From NCBI GenBank assembly GCA_020830965.2, contig JACCFC020000002.1, positions 1-64,000 of the forward strand: DNA of 64,000 nt, read 5' to 3'. This document shows, one piece after another, positions 42,746-54,422 of the stretch; the stretch's first letter is position 1, and each line of letters opens with the position of its first letter. The translations under genes were made by a program, and so were the position numbers. A model generated the notes under the pieces. It did not search any database, had not been told where the DNA came from, and saw only the letters and a list, made by a program, of their open reading frames with translations. Origin of the DNA: Neisseriaceae bacterium TC5R-5 (GTDB lineage: Bacteria > Pseudomonadota > Gammaproteobacteria > Burkholderiales > Chromobacteriaceae).

Positions 42746-45136
42746 ATGGCCGACTATTTCACGAGTGATCATTTCGAGCTGTTAAACAAATGGCAAGGGC
42801 AAAAGCGCGATGACTCCAATCCCGAACAGAATCACGCCTACGAAACGCTGAAACAGGCATACGCACTAACAGAGGCCTGGGCGCAGCAGGTGCAAGCGGC
42901 CTTGTTTCCGCTCGGCAAAGTGGATATCCGCAAACGTCCTACCAGTCAGGGCAATCAATTCACGCCCTATACCTGGGCCAAAATCTACCCCACTCCCGAC
43001 GCACCAACAGAGCTGGCCTATACCGTAGGCCTGGGTGCCGTTGATGGTTTTGTGGTGAAGATCGATACCGTCGGGCTCCTCGAATCGGACCCGATCCGCA
43101 AAACCTATTTGGCGTTACGCGGTAGCTACGACAACAGCTCGCCCTTTGTCACCAAGCTGCCGATGAAGGAGGGGCTAGGCTGGTCACTGGAGCAGTTGAC
43201 GGCATGGAGTGTTACGGCGATACGCAGCTTTAAACTGAGCTATGCCGAGGTGGCGGCAAGCTTGGGGGTAAGTAAGGCATTAAGCGATGCGGAGATAGTT
43301 CAACATTTCGACGCCAAGCCTCAATTTAAAACCTTTCGTGCTACGTGGTCACCACCGGAGCAAGCTTTGTTCTGCCGTCTAGCACGGGCGGTACACGCGG
43401 TGGGCTTGGATTGGTGGCATGCCGGCCCCGCGAACCAATTGCGCTTTGGCCGTAAGCATCCCGGTAGTGAGCGTGCGGTCGGCGTACTCGGCATTATCCG
43501 GGGTAGCCAGTTGCAAACACTGTCTTGGATACATCAATTAGTAGGGGCGCTGCCCAGACGCAAACGAGAGCCGTTGACCGAGGAGTTGGTCGCCACCATT
43601 GAGGCAGCACTGGCGGCGGAACAGTTGCAGGTGAAAAACTGGCTACCCCTAGAAACGATGCGGTCAGGGCTATGGCCAGACCAGTTAGGCAATGAGTTGC
43701 TAGAGCAAAGTGATGATGACGAAGATACTGTAGATAACACCACGCTCAGTCCACCAATCAACCGCATTTACTACGGGCCGCCGGGAACGGGGAAAACCTA
43801 TACACTGACCGAGCTGCTAAAGCGTGATTACGAGCAAGTGATGAGTCGTGTTTCCAGTGAGGAGTGGCACGAGCAGTTTATTGCCGACAAAATCGCGGGG
43901 CTGAAGTGGTGGGAGGGGATTGCCGCAGCACTGCTTAATTTAGGCGGTCAGGCCAAAGTAGCGCAGCTACATGAACATCCGTTTATCCAGGCGATCGCCA
44001 GTACCAAGGAGCGCAATCAGAACGTCAAGCAAACGCTGTGGGGGACATTGCAGCACCACACTATTGACGAATCGAAGACCGTTAACATCAAACAGCGAAT
44101 GGCCCCCGCTATCTTCGACAAAACAGAGACGGATTCAATCTGGCAGTTTGCCGGTGACTGGCAGGAGTTGTGCGCCGATATTATCGACATGGTTCAGGCT
44201 TATCAGGCTGGCCCGCCACCCTCTGGCCGTGTACGTCGCTATAACATTGTCACCTTCCATCAATCTTATGGCTATGAGGAGTTCGTCGAAGGCTTACGCC
44301 CGGTGCTGGCCAATGATGGTGAAGGTGAAGGCGGCACTATTCACTATGAGGTTCGCGCCGGTGTCTTTAAAGAGTTATGCCGCCGCGCCCGTGCAGCACC
44401 GGAGCAGCGCTTCGCGATGGTGATCGACGAGATTAACCGTGGCAATATCAGCAAGATTTTCGGTGAGCTGATTACCTTGATTGAGCCGGATAAACGCGAG
44501 GGTGGCCGGGGCGCCATTGCGGTGAGCCTGCCCTATTCCGGTGAGCCTTTTTCGGTGCCACCCAATATTGACATTATCGGCACGATGAATACCGCCGACC
44601 GCTCGCTGGCGCTGCTGGATACTGCGTTGCGCCGCCGCTTCGAGTTTGTGCCACTGTTGCCGGATATGCGCGATGATGGAGAGGCGCCACTGGCAGGTTT
44701 GCGGGTGACGGTGGACGCTGAGCAGCTCAACATCCCATGCCTGCTGGCGGCAATGAATCTGCGCATTGAGGCTTTGTTTGACCGCGATCATTGCTTGGGC
44801 CATGCCTACTTTATGCCTTTACGCTCGGTGCCAGATGGTGAAACACGGCTAGAAGCATTGCGGCAGATTTTCCGCACGCGCATCTTGCCCTTGCTGGAGG
44901 AGTATTTCTTTGAGGACTGGCAGAAGATTCGGCTGGTGCTGGCAGATAATCAAAAACCTGACACCGCGCAATTTATCCAGCTAAGCACACAGCATGAGAG
45001 CGATTTAGATAGCTTATTCGGGCCCAATCATGGGCTGGACAGCTATGCCATGCAGCCACGCTATACGGTGCAAGAAGCAGCGTTTGCTGATCTGCGCGCT
45101 TATATCGGTATTTACGAACCGTTGGAGCAATCGTGA
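42746..45136 (+). CDS. mcrB: McrB-type AAA+ GTPase of a modification-dependent restriction system
   Basis: McrB is the motor that recognises modified DNA and, with McrC, cuts it. The 796 residues carry an N-terminal ~330-residue part of unrecognised type (probable DNA- or base-recognition region) and an AAA+ domain. Walker A GPPGTGKT is at about 345, Walker B with MVIDEINRGNISKIFGEL at about 557, and the McrB-typical GTMNTADRSLALLD at about 612, followed by ALRRRFEFVPL. The NTAD segment is the GTP-specificity signature of McrB. mcrC follows with a GTGA overlap. The pair is bracketed by REP palindromes, consistent with an accessory defence gene set. Confidence 0.92.
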   Translation: MADYFTSDHFELLNKWQGQKRDDSNPEQNHAYETLKQAYALTEAWAQQVQAALFPLGKVDIRKRPTSQGNQFTPYTWAKIYPTPDAPTELAYTVGLGAVDGFVVKIDTVGLLESDPIRKTYLALRGSYDNSSPFVTKLPMKEGLGWSLEQLTAWSVTAIRSFKLSYAEVAASLGVSKALSDAEIVQHFDAKPQFKTFRATWSPPEQALFCRLARAVHAVGLDWWHAGPANQLRFGRKHPGSERAVGVLGIIRGSQLQTLSWIHQLVGALPRRKREPLTEELVATIEAALAAEQLQVKNWLPLETMRSGLWPDQLGNELLEQSDDDEDTVDNTTLSPPINRIYYGPPGTGKTYTLTELLKRDYEQVMSRVSSEEWHEQFIADKIAGLKWWEGIAAALLNLGGQAKVAQLHEHPFIQAIASTKERNQNVKQTLWGTLQHHTIDESKTVNIKQRMAPAIFDKTETDSIWQFAGDWQELCADIIDMVQAYQAGPPPSGRVRRYNIVTFHQSYGYEEFVEGLRPVLANDGEGEGGTIHYEVRAGVFKELCRRARAAPEQRFAMVIDEINRGNISKIFGELITLIEPDKREGGRGAIAVSLPYSGEPFSVPPNIDIIGTMNTADRSLALLDTALRRRFEFVPLLPDMRDDGEAPLAGLRVTVDAEQLNIPCLLAAMNLRIEALFDRDHCLGHAYFMPLRSVPDGETRLEALRQIFRTRILPLLEEYFFEDWQKIRLVLADNQKPDTAQFIQLSTQHESDLDSLFGPNHGLDSYAMQPRYTVQEAAFADLRAYIGIYEPLEQS

Positions 45137-46455
45137 GCGGCATCACCGCGTATGAGTTTGACGCGCTGGCCACCGAGATAGCCGGTCTGCTTCCCCGCGA
45201 TGGCTTGCGGCTGGTTCCGGAGCCGGTCTATCGCTGGCTGGAGCGGCAGTGTTTGCAGACGGCAGCACAGGGAGGAAGCACCTGGCTGCGGCTGAGCATG
45301 CGACAGGGCCAACCGGTGGTGCAGTTGACCAGCTTTGTGGGGGTGATACGCGCACCGAATGGTTTTCAGATTGAGGTACTGCCCAAGGTGGGTAAGGCAA
45401 GCGCTGACGGCGCAGCAGAGGCGCGCCAACTATTGCTTAAGATGTTGTGTTGTCTGCCTGAGTTTCGCCATCTGCAGATCGAGAGCGCCCGGGTATTAGC
45501 AGCACGCTTACCCTTGCTGGAGGTGTTTATTGCCGAGTTTCTGCGCTTAGTGCAACACATCGTTAAACGGGGTTTGCGCGGGGCGTATGCCCGCCGACAG
45601 GATAATCTGTTTGCCTTGCGCGGTAAGTTGCTACCGGCTGCGCACTTGCGGCACAACCTCGTGCGGGCCGATCGTTTCTTTACTGAGCATGATGAGTTTT
45701 CGAATGATAGGCCGGAGCATCGTTTGCTGCATACGGCCTTGCGACGGGTGTTGGCGCTGACGCAGGTACAAGCCCATCAGCAATGGGCACGCGGGCTGGC
45801 TTTTGTGTTTGCCGATATCCCCTTGTCGGTACAGCCCCGGCTGGATTTTCAGCAGCTAAGGCTAGAGCGTGGCATGGGGCATTACGCCGACGGGTTGGCC
45901 TGGTGCCAGTTGATACTGGATGAGATGTCACCGCTAAGCGGCCATGGTGAGCACGTGGCACCGTCGCTGCTGTTTCCGATGGCGGCGCTGTTCGAGGCGT
46001 TTGTGACCCGACATCTGGCACAACAGCTGAAAACGCCATTCACACACACCACTCAGGCACGTCATCATCATCTGGTACAGCATCAGAAGCAGTCGTGGTT
46101 CCAGTTGCGACCGGATCTGCTGATACAGCAAAACCGCGAGAATGTGTTGGTGCTGGATACTAAGTGGAAGCTACTGGATAACATGCAGGCAAACGGCACA
46201 AATAAATACGGCCTGTTGCAAAGTGATTTTTATCAGTTGCTGGCTTATGGCCATAGTTATCTGGGGGGTCAGGGTACCTTGGTGTTGATCTATCCCAAAA
46301 CAGATCGTTTTACTCGCGCCTTGCCGGTATTCGAGTTTCCCCAACACCAGGGTTTGCAACTATGGGTACTGCCTTTTTGTTTGCAGTCACAAACCTTGTT
46401 AACACCCGAACAAGCGCCTTTTATTGACACATTTGGCAAATATCAACAGACGTAG
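45133..46455 (+). CDS. mcrC: McrC-type nuclease subunit
   Basis: McrC is the endonuclease partner of McrB. The 440-residue protein has a central helical region and a PD-(D/E)xK nuclease core near residues 325-345: LRPDLLIQQ followed by VLVLDTKWKLL, with Asp, Asp and Lys in place. The start is a GTG inside the overlap with the mcrB stop (GTGA), giving coupled translation, as usual for mcrBC. The 3' end runs straight into a REP array. No methyltransferase or other defence gene accompanies the pair. Confidence 0.92.
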   Translation: MSGITAYEFDALATEIAGLLPRDGLRLVPEPVYRWLERQCLQTAAQGGSTWLRLSMRQGQPVVQLTSFVGVIRAPNGFQIEVLPKVGKASADGAAEARQLLLKMLCCLPEFRHLQIESARVLAARLPLLEVFIAEFLRLVQHIVKRGLRGAYARRQDNLFALRGKLLPAAHLRHNLVRADRFFTEHDEFSNDRPEHRLLHTALRRVLALTQVQAHQQWARGLAFVFADIPLSVQPRLDFQQLRLERGMGHYADGLAWCQLILDEMSPLSGHGEHVAPSLLFPMAALFEAFVTRHLAQQLKTPFTHTTQARHHHLVQHQKQSWFQLRPDLLIQQNRENVLVLDTKWKLLDNMQANGTNKYGLLQSDFYQLLAYGHSYLGGQGTLVLIYPKTDRFTRALPVFEFPQHQGLQLWVLPFCLQSQTLLTPEQAPFIDTFGKYQQT

Positions 46456-46610
46456 AGACAAGGCATGCGTTGATCATCGTAGAGACAAGGCATACGTGAT
46501 CATCGTAGAGACAAGGCATACGTGATCATCGTAGAGACAAGGCATACGTGATCATCGTAGAGACAAGGCATACGTGATCATCGTAGAGACAAGGCATGCC
46601 TTGTCTCTAC
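46452..46610. repeat. Tandem REP array downstream of mcrC
   Basis: Six units begin GTAGAGACAAGGC at 46452, 46479, 46505, 46531, 46557 and 46583, spaced 27, 26, 26, 26 and 26 bases. Most share the linker ATACGTGATCATC; the last completes the 28-base palindrome ending GCCTTGTCTCTAC. The array starts within the last codons of mcrC. Because the linkers are identical, this is a tandem repeat and not a CRISPR. Confidence 0.9.
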
Positions 46611-46664
46611 ATTCCGTTATCAATGGTCAGGCCAGCCCCTACGGCCAATTGGGCCTAAGCCTGT

Positions 46665-48944
<2,280 letters not shown>

Positions 48945-49116
48945 TTAATTAATCAGACCGATAGGCAGAGCCCCAATACGGTGTCGGCCTGGCGACCAGT
49001 CGTTAAGAGAGTGTGAACCTCCTCATAGAAATTCATTAAGCCTTGCTGGCAAGCGCTGATGGCTAAGCGCATAGTAAGGCCATCCTAAACGTTACTTTTT
49101 CTGTCAGGAGATAAAG

Positions 49117-49461
49117 ATGAAACAACTTAGTCGTCACCGTATCGTTGCTGGTTTGCTGACTTGTTTTGCGCTAGGTATTGCCGCCAATAGCATGGCCGCT
49201 GAAACCCCTTGGCAGCAAGGTCAGCAGCGTCACGAAGAAGTGAACAAACGCCTGGAAAATCAGCACGATCGCATTGAACAAAAACGTGCCGATGGTGAGA
49301 TGAGCAAGGCCAAAGCACAAGAGATACGCAAGGAAGACCGCCATATTCGTCAACAGGAGAAGAAAATGGCCAAGCGTGATAAAGGTCATTTAACCAAGCG
49401 CGACCAGAACCGCCTGAACCATGAAGAGAATCATGTTAGCAAGCAGATCGGTCAGCACTAG
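49117..49461 (+). CDS. Small periplasmic charged helical protein
   Basis: A 114-residue protein with a signal peptide (cleavage near NSMAAE, about residue 27). The mature part is very rich in Lys, Glu, Gln, Arg and His, predicted as long helices (RLENQHDRIEQKRADG, KRDKGHLTKRDQNRLNHEENH). AGGAGAT precedes the ATG. Similar 'hypothetical periplasmic' proteins occur in other beta- and gammaproteobacteria, but I know no function. It has its own terminator and no operon partners. Confidence 0.75.
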   Translation: MKQLSRHRIVAGLLTCFALGIAANSMAAETPWQQGQQRHEEVNKRLENQHDRIEQKRADGEMSKAKAQEIRKEDRHIRQQEKKMAKRDKGHLTKRDQNRLNHEENHVSKQIGQH

Positions 49462-49472
49462 TGAATTACCTG

Positions 49473-49513
49473 CCCCATGTATGAGTTAAGTCGGACATGG
49501 GGTTTGTCTTTTT
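49473..49513 (+). terminator. Rho-independent terminator
   Basis: CCCCATGT (49473-49480) pairs with ACATGGGG (49495-49502), followed by TTTGTCTTTTT. It terminates the small periplasmic-protein gene. Confidence 0.88.
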
Positions 49514-49650
49514 AGCGCCTTCAGCTTTCTCGGTCGTTCTGACTATGGCTTAACTTTATGCCCCACCGCCTACTGTTCCGGCGCCACACATGGATTTTGT
49601 GAGTGGAAATACAGTAAAATCGCCTGTTTTTCAATTTCTTAGTCCCTCCC

Positions 49651-50601
49651 ATGTCCGAAGCAAGTGACGTTATTGGCGATAAGGCCAAAAAGTCTGTGTT
49701 TGAGGCCAATAAACTGGCCAAACGTCTACGTCACCATGTGGGTGACGCCATTAATGATTTCCAGATGATTGAGCCCGGCGACCGGGTAATGGTCTGCCTG
49801 TCTGGCGGCAAGGATAGTTATACCCTGCTGGATATTCTGCGCGGTCTGCAAAAGTCGGCGCCGATTGATTTTTCTATCGTGGCGATGAATCTGGATCAGA
49901 AGCAGCCGGGCTTCCCCGAGCATGTCTTGCCGCAGTATCTGGATGCTATCGGGGTAGAGTACCGCATTATCGAAGAGGACACCTACTCTATCGTCAAGCG
50001 TTTGGTGCCGGAAGGAAAGACCACCTGCAGCCTGTGTTCGCGCTTACGACGCGGGGTGCTGTATCGGGTGGCGAGCGAGCTGGGCGCGACCAAAATTGCG
50101 CTGGGCCATCATCGCGATGATATTTTGCACACACTGTTTTTAAATATGTTTTACGCCGGCAAGTTGAAGGCGATGCCGCCCAAGCTGGTGTCCGACGATG
50201 GTCGCCAGATGGTGATTCGCCCGCTGGCCTATTGCCGCGAGAAGGATATCGAGCGTTACGCCGCCTTGCGCGAGTTTCCGATTATCCCGTGCAATCTGTG
50301 CGGTTCGCAGCCTAATTTGCAACGCCAGGTGATAAAAGAGATGGTGAATGATTGGGATAAACGTTTTCCGGGGCGGGTAGAGAGCTTATTTCGCGCGGTG
50401 CAAAACGTGGTGCCTTCCCATCTGGCGGATACCAGCCTGTTTGATTTTGCCGCTTTGCAAACCGGTGATACCCCGTTTCCCGATGGCGATACCGCCTTTG
50501 ATAAAGAAGAGTTTAGCGAGCCCGCAACGGCAACATCGGCTCGGGTAATCAGTATTTTGGACTCACGCCCAAGGGCAGAGGAGCACACCGATGACGCGTA
50601 A
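49651..50601 (+). CDS. ttcA: tRNA 2-thiocytidine(32) synthetase TtcA
   Basis: TtcA thiolates cytidine 32 of certain tRNAs using a 4Fe-4S cluster and ATP. The 316 residues contain the PP-loop SGGKDS (51-56), the catalytic Cys pair [12 protein letters not shown] (about 126 and 129) and a later Cys in [11 protein letters not shown] (about 217-220). [17 protein letters not shown] is another family block. The start MSEASDV leads into the conserved [18 protein letters not shown]. It overlaps the next gene by 11 bases. Confidence 0.95.
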   Translation: MSEASDVIGDKAKKSVFEANKLAKRLRHHVGDAINDFQMIEPGDRVMVCLSGGKDSYTLLDILRGLQKSAPIDFSIVAMNLDQKQPGFPEHVLPQYLDAIGVEYRIIEEDTYSIVKRLVPEGKTTCSLCSRLRRGVLYRVASELGATKIALGHHRDDILHTLFLNMFYAGKLKAMPPKLVSDDGRQMVIRPLAYCREKDIERYAALREFPIIPCNLCGSQPNLQRQVIKEMVNDWDKRFPGRVESLFRAVQNVVPSHLADTSLFDFAALQTGDTPFPDGDTAFDKEEFSEPATATSARVISILDSRPRAEEHTDDA

Positions 50602-51391
50602 GGCCTTGCATCCCTTTCGTCGCCGGGTACGGGCTGCCATCGATTATTTGCCTGCGGTGGAGATTTCCGAGGTAGACAATATCCGCTCGCTGCACCTAGG
50701 TTCGGAAACCATTCAAAGCTCCATGGATATGGATGATCCAGCCGAGTTGGTGTTGTCGTACAGCCGCGCCATGATGGGCTTTTTATTGTGGAATGCGGAA
50801 CCGGCGCATGTGCTGCATATCGGTTTGGGTGGCGGTTCGCTGGTGCGTTTTATCGATGAATATCTGCCGGATACCGTGAATGTGGCAGTGGAACTGAATC
50901 CACAGGTCATTGCGGTGGCACGCTCCTTTTTTAAGCTACCGGAAGAAGGTGATTTTTTTGAGATCGTCGAGGCGGATGGTGCCGATTATGTGAAGGTATT
51001 CCGCGGCTCGACCGATGTGATTATGGTCGACGGCTTTGATGGTTTGCAGATTGTTGATGCCTTGACTACCGAGGATTTTTTTAGCGACTGCCGTCAGGCC
51101 TTAAGCCCCCATGGCATATTTGTCACCAATTGGTGGAGTGGCGATAAGCGTTATCACAGTTTTATGGAGCGTTTGCTGGGCGTGTTTGAAGGCCGGGTAC
51201 TAGAATTGCCTTCGGCCAGTCATGGCAATGTGGCGGTGATGGCCTTTAAACAAAGCCCCAGCCTGACCCAATGGGATGCACTCAAAGAACGCGCCGACCG
51301 GCTAGAGGGCCAGTTCGGCTTGGAATTTGCGGAATTTGTCAGCCGTTTGCGGCAAACTAATCAGCAAACAGCGGGACATTTAGTCATTTAA
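50591..51391 (+). CDS. Spermidine synthase-like protein
   Basis: This 266-residue Rossmann-fold protein has the aminopropyltransferase layout: [19 protein letters not shown] (about 75) for the nucleotide cofactor, [14 protein letters not shown], then [28 protein letters not shown] with the acidic loop near 140. It lacks the full N-terminal beta domain of classical SpeE and may belong to the large group of SpeE-like proteins of unsettled substrate. It overlaps ttcA by 11 bases, so the two are co-transcribed, and it ends at a terminator-like hairpin. Confidence 0.8.
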   Translation: MTRKALHPFRRRVRAAIDYLPAVEISEVDNIRSLHLGSETIQSSMDMDDPAELVLSYSRAMMGFLLWNAEPAHVLHIGLGGGSLVRFIDEYLPDTVNVAVELNPQVIAVARSFFKLPEEGDFFEIVEADGADYVKVFRGSTDVIMVDGFDGLQIVDALTTEDFFSDCRQALSPHGIFVTNWWSGDKRYHSFMERLLGVFEGRVLELPSASHGNVAVMAFKQSPSLTQWDALKERADRLEGQFGLEFAEFVSRLRQTNQQTAGHLVI

Positions 51392-51392
51392 G

Positions 51393-51426
51393 GCCAGCGG
51401 TTTAAACACGCTGGCTAATTTTTTGG
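51393..51426 (+). terminator. Terminator-like hairpin just upstream of wbpA
   Basis: GCCAGCG (51393-51399) pairs with CGCTGGC (51409-51415), followed by TAATTTTTTGG. It starts two bases after the stop of the spermidine synthase-like gene and ends 12 bases before the wbpA ATG, so it lies in the only space available for a wbpA promoter. Confidence 0.8.
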
Positions 51427-51437
51427 GGAATATTTTC

Positions 51438-52745
51438 ATGATCAAGCAATTGTTACTGAACCGCATTGCAGATAAGTCGGCAGTCATCGGCATTGTCGGG
51501 CTGGGTTATGTCGGCTTACCCCTGATGTTGCGTTTTGCCGAGGTGGGCTATCGTGTGCTCGGTTTTGATATTGATCAGCGCAAGGTAGAAGCCTTATTGG
51601 CCGGTCAGAGTTATATCGAACATATCAGCGCCGACAGCATCGCCACAGCGCTGGAGCGCAGCTTTAGTGCCACGACCGATTTTTCGCGCGCGCATGAGGT
51701 GGATGCGCTGATTTTGTGTGTGCCAACGCCGTTGAATAAATACCGCGAGCCGGATTTGTCCTTTGTACTGAACACGATGGATAGCCTGGTGCCCTATTTG
51801 CGGCCAGGTCAGTTGGTATCGCTGGAGTCGACGACTTACCCCGGCACCACCGATGAGGAGCTGTTGCCGCGCATTAGCTCACGCGGTTTGAAGGTGGGCG
51901 ATAATATTTTCTTGGTATTCTCGCCAGAACGCGAAGACCCCGGCAATCCCAACTTTACTACCCGTACCATTCCCAAGGTATGCGGCGGCGTGACCGCTTC
52001 CTGCTTGGAAGTGGGCGTGGCACTGTATGGCAAGGTGATTGATCAGGTCGTGCCTTTGTCTTCTACCCGTGCGGCCGAGATGACCAAGTTATTGGAGAAT
52101 ATCCATCGGGCCGTGAATATCGGCCTGGTGAACGAGATGAAAATCGTCGCCGATAAAATGGGCATCGATATTCATGAGGTAATCCGCGCCGCAGCGACCA
52201 AGCCCTTCGGCTTTGTACCGTATTATCCTGGCCCCGGCTTGGGCGGCCACTGCATCCCGATCGACCCGTTTTATCTGACCTGGAAAGCCCGTGAGTATGG
52301 TGTGAATACCCGCTTTATCGAACTGGCGGGTGAGGTGAATTCAACGATGCCGGATTATGTGGTCAGCAAAGTCGCCGCAGCGTTGAACCAACGCAAAAAA
52401 GCCATTAATGGCAGCCGAATTCTGGTCTTGGGCATTGCTTATAAGAAAAATGTCGACGATATGCGGGAAAGCCCATCGGTGTTTTTAATGGAAAAGCTGC
52501 GTGATCTGGGTGCACAGATAGCCTATAGCGACCCGCATGTGTTGGTGTTCCCGCAGATGCGCGAGCATCATTTTGATTTGCAAAGCGTCCCGTTAACAGC
52601 CGCCAGTATCGCCAGCTATGATTGCGTGCTGCTCGCCACCGACCATGACCGCTTTGATTACGCGCTGATTAAGGCACAAGCACAGTTGATCGTGGATAGC
52701 CGTGGCAAGTATCTGGAAGCCTCTACGCATATTGTGAAGGCTTAA
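51438..52745 (+). CDS. wbpA: UDP-N-acetyl-D-glucosamine 6-dehydrogenase (WbpA type)
   Basis: This first enzyme of the diacetamido-uronic acid route oxidises UDP-GlcNAc to UDP-GlcNAcA with NAD. The 435 residues have the NAD motif [21 protein letters not shown] (about 18-38), [15 protein letters not shown], and the catalytic Cys in [18 protein letters not shown] (about 270). The sequence style ([16 protein letters not shown]) matches WbpA/WbpO dehydrogenases. The ATG at 51438 follows GGGGAA; an upstream TTG is less likely. The next genes supply the other steps. Confidence 0.9.
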   Translation: MIKQLLLNRIADKSAVIGIVGLGYVGLPLMLRFAEVGYRVLGFDIDQRKVEALLAGQSYIEHISADSIATALERSFSATTDFSRAHEVDALILCVPTPLNKYREPDLSFVLNTMDSLVPYLRPGQLVSLESTTYPGTTDEELLPRISSRGLKVGDNIFLVFSPEREDPGNPNFTTRTIPKVCGGVTASCLEVGVALYGKVIDQVVPLSSTRAAEMTKLLENIHRAVNIGLVNEMKIVADKMGIDIHEVIRAAATKPFGFVPYYPGPGLGGHCIPIDPFYLTWKAREYGVNTRFIELAGEVNSTMPDYVVSKVAAALNQRKKAINGSRILVLGIAYKKNVDDMRESPSVFLMEKLRDLGAQIAYSDPHVLVFPQMREHHFDLQSVPLTAASIASYDCVLLATDHDRFDYALIKAQAQLIVDSRGKYLEASTHIVKA

Positions 52746-52766
52746 ATCGAGCACCTAGGAGCTACC

Positions 52767-53138
52767 ATGTCACAACCCGTTTCACCTGAAAATATTGCCG
52801 CGGCTTTGACTGAACTGTGGTCACCGCGAGTCATTGCCGAGGTCGATGATGTTTATATAAAGGTGGCCAAAATACAGGGATCGCTTGCTTGGCATCGCCA
52901 CGATAATGAGGACGAGTTGTTCTGGGTGCTGAAAGGACAGATGAAGATCGAACTGGAAGACCGCACCATAGTGTTGAATGAAGGTGAGATGTTTGTTGTC
53001 CCCAAGGGGGTATTGCACAACCCAATTGCCGAAGAAGAGTGCCAATTAATGTTGATTGAACGTAAGTCGACCCAGCACACCGGCAATGTGCTTACCGATA
53101 AAACACGCTCTTTAGATGAGCAGCTACGCCCACTATAG
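52767..53138 (+). CDS. Cupin-fold protein in the wbp operon
   Basis: A 123-residue single-domain cupin with motif WHRHDNEDELFWVLKGQMKIELE (metal-binding His, His, Glu near residues 40-47) and the second motif VPKGVLHNPIAEEE (His near 80). It lies between wbpA and wbpB in one operon. Such small cupins can be isomerases, epimerases or oxygenases, but the reaction cannot be told from the sequence. AGGAG precedes the ATG. Confidence 0.8.
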   Translation: MSQPVSPENIAAALTELWSPRVIAEVDDVYIKVAKIQGSLAWHRHDNEDELFWVLKGQMKIELEDRTIVLNEGEMFVVPKGVLHNPIAEEECQLMLIERKSTQHTGNVLTDKTRSLDEQLRPL

Positions 53139-53178
53139 AAACGTCTTTGTGTATGTAAATACTTAATTGGATTTTCTA

Positions 53179-54237
53179 ATGTTAGTTACCCCCCCTATTA
53201 CGGATCGCAAGATCCGCTTCGCCTTATTAGGCTGTGGCCGTATTGCCAATAATCATTTTGCTTCACTGGAGCAGCACGCCGAACGTGCCGAGTTGGTCGA
53301 TGTGTGTGATATCGACCCAGCCGTGCTGCAAGCGGCAGTACAACGTACTGGTGCGCGCGGCCATCGCAGCCTGAGTGAGATGTTGGCGGTTAGCAACGCC
53401 GATGTGGTGATCCTGACTACCCCCTCCGGCCTGCACGCCGACCAGAGCATTGCCTGCTCGGAGGCGGGGTTTCATGTGATGACAGAAAAGCCGATGGCAA
53501 CCCGCTGGGAAGATGGTCTGGCCATGGTCAAGGCCGCCGATAGAGCCAACCGCCATCTATTTGTAGTGAAGCAAAACCGTCGTAACGCCACCTTGCAGTT
53601 GCTGAAGCAGGCCATGCAGGAAAAGCGCTTTGGTCGCCTCTATATGGTGAATGTGAATGTGTTCTGGACACGTCCGCAAAGTTACTACGATACCTCGGCT
53701 TGGCGCGGCACCTGGGAGTTTGATGGCGGCGCGTTTATGAACCAGGCCAGTCATTATGTCGATCTGCTGGATTGGCTGATTGGCCCGGTAGAGAGCGTAC
53801 AGGCCTACACGGCCACGCTGGCACGCAATATTGAGGTAGAGGATAGCGGTGTCGTCAGCGTCAAGTGGCGTAGCGGCGCGCTAGGTAGCATGAACGTCAC
53901 CATGCTGACCTATCCGAAAAATCTGGAGGGTTCGATCACCATCCTGGGCGAACATGGCAGTGTGCGCGTAGGTGGGGTAGCGGTAAATGAAATTCAGCAC
54001 TGGGAATTTGCCCAGCCGCATCCGATGGATGAGGACGTCAAACAAGCCAGCTACGCCACGACCAGTGTTTATGGCTTTGGCCACCCGCTATACTATGACA
54101 ACGTGCTCAATACGCTGTACGGTGACGCCAGCCCGGAAACCGATGGCCGCGAAGGCTTGAAGTCGCTGGAATTGCTCATTGCGATTTATCTGTCAGCCCG
54201 CGATGGACGCCGGGTGAGCTTGCCACTGGATTATTGA
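53179..54237 (+). CDS. wbpB: UDP-GlcNAcA 3-dehydrogenase, Gfo/Idh/MocA family (WbpB type)
   Basis: WbpB oxidises C3 of UDP-GlcNAcA, the second step of the pathway, and works closely with the aminotransferase WbpE. The ~352 residues show the NAD-binding FALLGCGRIANNHF near the start, TPSGLHAD (about 77), and the catalytic EKPMATRWEDG region with Lys (about 100), typical of Gfo/Idh/MocA oxidoreductases. An ATG at 53179 is preferred over an upstream TTG. A MITE-like copy follows its stop within the operon. Confidence 0.88.
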   Translation: MLVTPPITDRKIRFALLGCGRIANNHFASLEQHAERAELVDVCDIDPAVLQAAVQRTGARGHRSLSEMLAVSNADVVILTTPSGLHADQSIACSEAGFHVMTEKPMATRWEDGLAMVKAADRANRHLFVVKQNRRNATLQLLKQAMQEKRFGRLYMVNVNVFWTRPQSYYDTSAWRGTWEFDGGAFMNQASHYVDLLDWLIGPVESVQAYTATLARNIEVEDSGVVSVKWRSGALGSMNVTMLTYPKNLEGSITILGEHGSVRVGGVAVNEIQHWEFAQPHPMDEDVKQASYATTSVYGFGHPLYYDNVLNTLYGDASPETDGREGLKSLELLIAIYLSARDGRRVSLPLDY

Positions 54238-54244
54238 AGCTTTT

Positions 54245-54358
54245 AGCGCCGTTAACAAAACCCCTGATCCAGCGTTGCGCCTCCTTGCCGTACCACTGCT
54301 ACAGTCTTCGTCGGCGCGCCTTGGCTCAGGTGCTCTTCAAGGTTTTGTCAGCGGCTCT
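54245..54358 (+). repeat. MITE-like element, copy E, inside the wbp operon
   Basis: This 114-base copy starts AGCGCCGTTAACAAAACCCC and ends GGTTTTGTCAGCGGCTCT. It fills most of the gap between wbpB (stop 54237) and wbpD (start 54423). The long inverted ends would fold in the transcript and could affect read-through to the downstream genes. Confidence 0.75.
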
Positions 54359-54422
54359 TATTGAGACAAGAACCGGCTTTGAGCCATGAAAACCACGCAA
54401 AAACAATAGCTAAAGGTGAAAA

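Noticed and set aside
46452-46610. CRISPR-like array with 26-base periodicity
   Set aside because: The linkers between the repeats are identical, no cas gene is near, and the unit is the same palindrome found as single REP copies elsewhere; it is a tandem REP array.
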